Positions 6,665 to 10,650 of a DNA stretch of 10,650 bases are shown here, piece after piece (position 1 is the first letter of the stretch; the number at the start of each line of letters is the position of its first letter). Made by a program: the position numbers and the translations under genes. The stretch comes from Coxiellaceae bacterium (GTDB taxonomy: Bacteria > Pseudomonadota > Gammaproteobacteria > Coxiellales > Coxiellaceae). The notes under the pieces were generated by a model. That model ran no database searches. It saw only the letters and a list, made by a program, of their open reading frames with translations, and was not told the origin of the DNA. The DNA lies in NCBI GenBank assembly GCA_014238445.1, contig JABABC010000269.1, positions 1 through 10,650 on the forward strand. Reading direction: 5' to 3'.

Positions 6665-8956
6665 TCAAGCTTGCTCCTCGACAACAGGTACTTCAGCTGT
6701 CACATCGATCTTAATAGCATCGTGACTGACATGCACAACTACCTCATGAGAACCTTTTTGTAACTCACCGAACAATAGTTCTTTAGCAATAGGCACCTTA
6801 ATCTGCTCTGTTATTAGTCGCTCCATTGGCCTAGCACCCATAACTTTGTCATACCCCTTACGAGCCAACCAACGCTTCGCTGAATCAGTCACTCTAAAGT
6901 TCACACCCTTATCACGAAGACGATCATGCAGCTCACTCAAATGTTTATCCACAACTAGGCCAATAACCGACTGAGGCAAGTGATTAAACGTCACCACTGC
7001 ATCTAAGCGATTACGAAACTCTGGCGAAAATAAGCCTTTAATTGCCGATGAATTATCTGCATTGATTTCTGAATCAGAAAAACCAATGGGCATTCGCTCT
7101 AAATCCTGAGCCCCCACATTAGTAGTCATGATAATAATAACGTGTCTAAAATCAGCTTTCCGCCCATTATTATCTGTCAACATACCGTAATCCATGATCT
7201 GTAATAAGATATTAAAAAGATCAACATGCGCCTTTTCAATTTCATCTAATAATAAGACACAATGTGGTTGCTTAATAATAGCCTCAGTTAATAACCCACC
7301 CTGCTCATACCCTACATAACCAGGAGGAGAACCAATCAAACGAGACACGGTATGACCTTCCATGTACTCTGACATGTCAAATCGAACTAATTTAATTCCC
7401 AAAGAATCTGCTAATTGCTTTGTCACCTCTGTTTTACCCACTCCTGTTGGCCCCGCCAATAAAAATGAACCAATTGGCTTCTCTATATTTTGAATACCAG
7501 ACCTGGATAAAGTAATAGCAGTCACTAGTTGTGCGATAGCATGATCTTGACCAAACACTTCGCGTTTCAGAGTATCCTCTAAGGAGAGTAAAACTTGCTT
7601 ATCACTGTTTGTAATCGAAGCTAATGGAACGCGGACCATTTTAGAAACTACCTCTTCAATCTCATGCTTCCCAATGACAGAACAACGATCCTCCCTAGCC
7701 TGTAACCGTTGATATGCACCCGCTTCATCAATAAGGTCAATCGCCTTATCTGGCAAGCGTCTATCCGGCATATAACGAGAAGCTAGCTCCACAGCACGAT
7801 ACATCGCTTCATTTTTATAAGTGATATTGTGAAACTTCTCAAATCGCGATTTCAAGCCATCTAAAATCTCTAACGTTTCATCAAATGAAGGCTCTTCAAC
7901 ATCAATTTTTTGAAACCGACGCAAGAGCGCATGATCTTTTGAAATAAAATTTCTAAACTCTTCATAAGTGGTTGCACCCATGCAGCGTAAATCCCCAGAG
8001 CTCAACATCGGTTTAATTAAATTAGAGGCATCCATTGTTCCTCCGGTTGCAGAGCCAGCTCCAATTAAATTATGAATCTCGTCGATAAATACAATGGCTC
8101 CTGTCTGACTACTCAACGCTGTCAAAACGGATTTAAAACGTTTTTCAAAGTCGCCTCGATACTTAGTCCCTGCTAACAACAACCCCAAATCAACTGAATA
8201 AATAGTTGTGAAAGACAACACATCAGGAACTTGATTCGACACAATTCTCTGTGCTAAACCTTCAGCAATAGCCGTTTTACCGACACCTGCTTCACCAACA
8301 AACATAGGGTTATTTTTTGAGCGTCGGCACAACACCTGAATACAACGCTCCAGTTCATTGTCACGACCAATCACTGGATTTAATTGCCCTGATAATGCTT
8401 TGGCATTTAAATTGATGGTATACATCTCAATTAGATTTTCTTCACCCTCAGCATCTCGCTGGGAAGGCGAAAGTGTTTCTTGCTGAGGAAACTGGGGCTG
8501 CTGATCAAACTGCGTATCATCCTGAGAACGAGAAACATTCTGAGTAATATAGTTCACAATATCGATGCGCGTCACATTCTCTTGATTCAAAAAATAGACT
8601 GCCTGACTATCCTGCTCACCGAATATAGCGGACAATACGTTCATGCCATTAACTTCAGGTGTCCCCATGCTCTGAACCTGATAAATGGCACGTTGCAACA
8701 CACGCTGAAAACTTAATGTGGGCTGTATATCACGATCAATATTAGCTGGAACACGAGGCGTGGTTTCATTGACATAAATTTTAAGGCCAGCCTGCAAGCG
8801 CTCAACACTGACACCACAAGCGATTAAGGCATGACAAGCCTCAGGGTTATCCAATAAACACAATAAGAGATGTTCTACAGTTATAAACTCATGGCGTTGT
8901 TCGCGCGCATGAGTAAATGCATCATTGAGTGAGTATTCTAGTGATCGACTAAACAT
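6665..8956 (-). CDS. clpA: ATP-dependent Clp protease ATP-binding subunit ClpA
   Basis: A 763-residue AAA+ unfoldase that feeds proteins to ClpP. The N domain (about 1-142) is intact and close to E. coli ClpA (EHRHEF-like REQRHEF, PTLSFQRVLQRA). A Gln-rich linker follows (143-170). D1 has Walker A GEAGVGKT (221-228), Walker B VFIDE (289-293) and pore loop KYRGDFE (265-271). D2 has Walker A GPTGVGKT (502-509), Walker B LLLDE (568-572), pore loop GYVG (546-549) and the ClpP-docking tripeptide IGF (624-626). The ATG at 8956 is preceded by TAGGAGG 7 bases upstream, the strongest ribosome site in the window. In E. coli the adaptor gene clpS lies just upstream; here that place is an AT-rich gap with no ClpS-like frame. 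The N domain that would bind ClpS is retained, so ClpS may be encoded elsewhere or lost. Confidence 0.97.
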   Translation of the reverse strand: MFSRSLEYSLNDAFTHAREQRHEFITVEHLLLCLLDNPEACHALIACGVSVERLQAGLKIYVNETTPRVPANIDRDIQPTLSFQRVLQRAIYQVQSMGTPEVNGMNVLSAIFGEQDSQAVYFLNQENVTRIDIVNYITQNVSRSQDDTQFDQQPQFPQQETLSPSQRDAEGEENLIEMYTINLNAKALSGQLNPVIGRDNELERCIQVLCRRSKNNPMFVGEAGVGKTAIAEGLAQRIVSNQVPDVLSFTTIYSVDLGLLLAGTKYRGDFEKRFKSVLTALSSQTGAIVFIDEIHNLIGAGSATGGTMDASNLIKPMLSSGDLRCMGATTYEEFRNFISKDHALLRRFQKIDVEEPSFDETLEILDGLKSRFEKFHNITYKNEAMYRAVELASRYMPDRRLPDKAIDLIDEAGAYQRLQAREDRCSVIGKHEIEEVVSKMVRVPLASITNSDKQVLLSLEDTLKREVFGQDHAIAQLVTAITLSRSGIQNIEKPIGSFLLAGPTGVGKTEVTKQLADSLGIKLVRFDMSEYMEGHTVSRLIGSPPGYVGYEQGGLLTEAIIKQPHCVLLLDEIEKAHVDLFNILLQIMDYGMLTDNNGRKADFRHVIIIMTTNVGAQDLERMPIGFSDSEINADNSSAIKGLFSPEFRNRLDAVVTFNHLPQSVIGLVVDKHLSELHDRLRDKGVNFRVTDSAKRWLARKGYDKVMGARPMERLITEQIKVPIAKELLFGELQKGSHEVVVHVSHDAIKIDVTAEVPVVEEQA

Positions 8957-9122
8957 AGCTAGTCCTCCTATTTTACAATGTTCACCCCTCTTCCTTGCTC
9001 ATATTATAACCAAATCCCTTACTCTTACTGTAGACAACTTTTCGATATTTTTCCTATTAATTTTCATTTTTTTTTATGAAGACCCTTTAAAATATCATTA
9101 ATTCAATTCATTAAAAATACAA

Positions 9123-9142
9123 CTTAAATTTCACTTTAAATT
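9123..9142 (+). promoter_or_regulatory. Tandem TTAA direct repeat resembling a PmrA box
   Basis: CTTAAATTT (9123-9131), a CA spacer, then CTTTAAATT (9134-9142): two 9-mers with an 11-bp period. The Legionella/Coxiella PmrA element is described as two cTTAATatT-like half sites with a 2-bp spacer; here the spacing fits and each half site carries mismatches. It lies about 173 bp upstream of the unknown gene. A TAAAAT follows at 9148-9153. The region is AT-rich, so a chance match is quite possible. Confidence 0.25.
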
Positions 9143-9169
9143 AGGGATAAAATAACGAATTACGATCAA

Positions 9170-9182
9170 GATCAACAAGTTA
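9170..9182 (+). promoter_or_regulatory. IHF-like site
   Basis: GATCAACAAGTTA matches the IHF consensus WATCAANNNNTTR at every position except the first (G for W). It sits in the AT-rich divergent region. Single-site consensus matches have limited specificity. Confidence 0.25.
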
Positions 9183-9246
9183 TCATTTTTATATAAAAAA
9201 ACTAATGGTTTCTTAAGGTAAATTAGGTAAACTAATACTGAGATAT

Positions 9247-9266
9247 GGGATAAAAAATACTATCCC
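9247..9266 (+). repeat. Short hairpin upstream of the unknown gene
   Basis: GGGATA (9247-9252) and TATCCC (9261-9266) form a perfect 6-bp inverted repeat around an A-rich 8-nt loop, 48 bp before the ATG at 9315. GGGATAAAA also occurs at 9144-9152, just after the tandem TTAA repeat. It could be an operator or a leader hairpin; nothing more can be read from it. Confidence 0.35.
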
Positions 9267-9314
9267 GCCTACAAAAAAACGCATCTTCAACATAGTTAAC
9301 AACGGATATGAACT

Positions 9315-9860
9315 ATGACATATAATCAATACCGGCTTTTTCAACCTAACCTTTTCCCTCAACTGATCCAAAGCATACTGCAAGGTGATACACACCAAGT
9401 TGAACATATCCTAAAAAAACAGCCGCAGTTAACACCTCATCAACAACCTGAAAATAGCGCTCCTCATATACTGAACCCTATTGTGATAAATAACTTATTA
9501 ACTCAGCGACCCGAGTTAGCAGCGCCCGTATTAACAGCACTACTCACGTTAACTCAAACTCCACAACACACACACGACAACCGCAAGCACATCGAACAAA
9601 TCCTAAGACCCCTACAACTTCCTCAGCATGTTATTGATATGATTATCACCAACCCTGTTATTCTTGCACTGATTGTTTGCACACCCACTCCTACAGGCAT
9701 TAGTGATAACCGCGCAGACATTCTATCCATGCTCCATGAACACAAACCAACTAACCTAGAAAGCGCTGCAGTACAACTTCCAAACTGGTTCCGTGACAAT
9801 GTCAACAATGGATTATCGTGTTTAGCCGTTCAGCAAGAAGATGCCTTATTAGCATGCTAG
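9315..9860 (+). CDS. Unrecognised 181-residue protein with one ankyrin-like helix pair
   Basis: I do not recognise this protein. It has no signal peptide or clear membrane span; VIDMIITNPVILALIVC (106-122) is hydrophobic but broken by Asn and Pro. Residues 16-39 (LIQSILQGDTHQVEHILKK, then QPQL) match the opening helix pair of an ankyrin repeat (GD...V..IL...P.L), a pattern common at the start of accessory and effector proteins of Legionellales. No TPLHLA motif follows. The rest is helical and rich in Gln, His, Pro and Thr (about 36-50 and 80-92), with NPIVINNLL (54-62) and HVIDMIITNP (105-114) as further helices. The tail is QQEDALLAC. The ATG at 9315 has only a weak GGAT about 8 bases upstream; the ATG at 9308 is out of frame. 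It diverges from clpA across an AT-rich region and converges on the queA remnant with one base between the stops. It could be a secreted effector or a lineage-specific cytoplasmic protein; the coding frame itself is credible. Confidence 0.7.
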   Translation: MTYNQYRLFQPNLFPQLIQSILQGDTHQVEHILKKQPQLTPHQQPENSAPHILNPIVINNLLTQRPELAAPVLTALLTLTQTPQHTHDNRKHIEQILRPLQLPQHVIDMIITNPVILALIVCTPTPTGISDNRADILSMLHEHKPTNLESAAVQLPNWFRDNVNNGLSCLAVQQEDALLAC

Positions 9861-9861
9861 C

Positions 9862-10440
9862 TTAATCACGATGTATCAGCATACAATCCCCATAACTAAA
9901 AAATCGATAGCGTGATTCTATAGCATGCTGATAGACCTTCATCATCAATTCATAACCACCAAACGCAGACACTAACATCAATAATGTGGACTGCGGCAAG
10001 TGAAAATTAGTTAATAAGCTATCCACAACATTAAATTGAAACCCAGGTGTGATAAAAAGATTCGTATCACCCTCAAAGGCTTCGAGTTGTCCACGGATTG
10101 CTGCAGACTCCAACGCTCGCAATACAGTGGTACCCACAGCGATAACACGCCCACCGCGTTGGTGACAAGACTGAACAGCCTCACAGACAGAGACAGGAAC
10201 CGTGATCCATTCATGATGCATCACATGCTCTGATAACGATGAAACACGAACAGGCTGAAAGGTTCCAGCACCAACATGCAATGTGATGTATTCCATCGAC
10301 ACACCTTTTTCGTGCAACTGGCTCAATAAAGGGTTGTCAAAGTGTAATCCTGCAGTAGGCGCTGCCACAGCACCCACTTGCTGGGCAAATACCGTTTGAT
10401 AACGTTGCAAATCTAATGGTTCAGGCTGTCGATCGATATG
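9862..10440 (-). pseudogene. queA: S-adenosylmethionine:tRNA ribosyltransferase-isomerase, N-terminally truncated
   Basis: QueA adds the epoxycyclopentanediol moiety to preQ1 at position 34 of GUN tRNAs during queuosine synthesis. Only about 190 residues are present, against roughly 340-356 in the family. Homology starts near HIDRQPE (10440), which corresponds to the LPPYIDRPDE segment around residue 150 of the E. coli enzyme. It then runs cleanly to the stop TAA: RYQTVFAQQ, GAVAAPTAGLHFD, LHVGAGTFQPVR, VIAVGTTVLRALESAA, PGFQFNVVDSLLTNFHLP, STLLMLVSAFGGYE, YRFFSYGDCMLI. The frame has a TGA at 10468-10470 just upstream, and residues between that stop and HIDR do not look like QueA. The N-terminal half is not found in any frame before the window ends. 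No proper start exists; a TTG at 10410 has no ribosome site. The intact C-terminal frame suggests a recent break or an assembly chimera rather than long decay. tgt, often the next gene, is not adjacent. Confidence 0.85.
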
Positions 10441-10649
10441 AAGGACTCGATATACAAGCCAAGCACTTCAATGTCACGAGGGAAAGACCGTGTCGTTATC
10501 GTGGCAACCGGATGGGGCCGAAGAGATTGTGCTAACTTTTTAATGTCTTCGATCGAAAGCTTTTCAAGCGCCTCTTCTCGAAGAGTATGCAGAACAGCTG
10601 AGACTTTTTCCCAACTTTCCTGATGCCCAATGCATGCAAACGACGGTGT
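10413..10649 (-). pseudogene. Fragment resembling the N-terminal region of an acyl-ACP-reductase-like protein, truncated at the queA junction
   Basis: A 78-codon frame open from the window edge to TAG at 10413-10415, in a different frame from queA. It begins ...SFACIGHQESWEKVSAV, continues through SIEDIKKLAQSLRPHPVATI and ends near EVLGLYIESFISIDSLNH. The pattern of IGH near the start, a Pro-containing strand, then GxYIESFxxxDxL recalls the N-terminal domain of long-chain acyl-ACP reductases (AAR) and their proteobacterial relatives, judged from memory and not verified. Such proteins are over 300 residues, so the fragment would be cut off after about residue 75. Its last family-like residues (ISIDSL) are encoded by the same bases as the first QueA residues (HIDRQPE), placing the breakpoint near 10422-10440. 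Its own start may lie beyond 10650. If the family guess is wrong, it is still a coding-like frame unrelated to QueA. Confidence 0.5.
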
Positions 10650-10650
10650 G

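Larger units (their letters stand above)
8957..9314. promoter_or_regulatory. AT-rich divergent regulatory region between clpA and the unknown gene
   Basis: 358 bp with no plausible gene on either strand; no ClpS-like frame is present. Contents: the clpA ribosome site TAGGAGG (complement of 8964-8970); a perfect TATAAT toward clpA (complement of 9003-9008), whose best -35 (TTGTCT) is 23 bp away and therefore poor; a T9-T10 run near 9067-9076; a tandem TTAA repeat at 9123-9142; an IHF-like site at 9170-9182; and a hairpin at 9247-9266. It is clearly richer in A/T than the flanking genes. Confidence 0.6.

Noticed and set aside
9003..9031. TTGTCT with TATAAT as a clpA promoter
   Set aside because: The TATAAT is perfect but the spacing to TTGTCT is 23 bp, outside the normal range, so only the -10 is mentioned.
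8957..9314. A clpS gene or remnant upstream of clpA
   Set aside because: No frame on the minus strand resembles ClpS (for example its LLNDD or MEFV segments); the stretch is AT-rich and full of stops.
9862..10410. queA as a short gene starting at TTG 10410
   Set aside because: No ribosome site precedes this TTG, QueA homology extends upstream of it to about 10440, and the family is almost twice as long, so it is a truncated gene rather than a short one.
10438..10623. 61-codon frame on the plus strand at the right end
   Set aside because: It lies opposite the 78-codon minus-strand fragment whose translation looks like a real protein; its own product has no recognisable features.
10411..10650. 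A simple frameshift splitting an otherwise complete queA
   Set aside because: None of the three minus-strand frames upstream of 10440 encodes the expected residues just before LPPYI of QueA, so a frameshift does not explain the break.

Overview
The window reads as the chromosome of a gammaproteobacterium with a moderately low GC content. All well-conserved proteins (SerS, LolA, FtsK, TrxB, IF-1, ClpA, QueA, a UvrY/GacA-type regulator) look gammaproteobacterial, and the gene order is a compacted form of the E. coli neighbourhood clpS-clpA-serW-infA-aat-cydC-cydD-trxB-lrp-ftsK-lolA-rarA-serS. The GacA/LetA-like regulator and an effector-like accessory gene would fit Legionellales or a Coxiellaceae relative, but this placement is an inference and no marker in the window settles it.

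Layout. Positions 1-439 (minus) hold the 5' part of a UvrY/GacA/LetA-type response regulator that runs off the window. Just upstream of it on the same strand is a tRNA-Ser(UGA) at 481-568, then serS (739-2019), lolA (2080-2742) and ftsK (2752-5154), all on the minus strand. ftsK and lolA are 9 bp apart and look translationally coupled; ftsK starts with TTG. A 197-bp divergent promoter region separates ftsK from trxB (5352-6320, plus), which is followed by infA (6415-6657, plus). clpA (6665-8956, minus) converges on infA with 7 bp between the stop codons.

The right end is the accessory part. An AT-rich 358-bp divergent region (8957-9314) lies between clpA and an unrecognised 181-codon gene (9315-9860, plus). 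This region carries a strong Shine-Dalgarno for clpA, a TATAAT, a tandem TTAA-type repeat resembling a PmrA box, a near-match to the IHF consensus and a small hairpin. The unknown gene begins with one ankyrin-like helix pair and converges on queA with a single base between the stop codons.

The queA at 9862 to about 10440 (minus) is only the C-terminal part of the enzyme. Upstream of residue ~150 (E. coli numbering) its sequence stops abruptly and is replaced, in another frame, by a 78-codon open fragment of an unrelated protein that resembles the N-terminal region of acyl-ACP-reductase-like proteins. Both frames share a short stretch around 10422-10440. This is either a real deletion or rearrangement fusing two broken genes, or an assembly chimera.

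How the genes work together. Most are core: serine-tRNA charging (SerS with its substrate tRNA alongside), outer-membrane lipoprotein trafficking (LolA), chromosome segregation at the division septum (FtsK), thiol redox (TrxB), translation initiation (IF-1) and regulated proteolysis (ClpA). Compared with E. coli, clpS, aat, cydCD, lrp and rarA are missing from the cluster. ClpA therefore stands here without the local N-degron partners Aat and ClpS.
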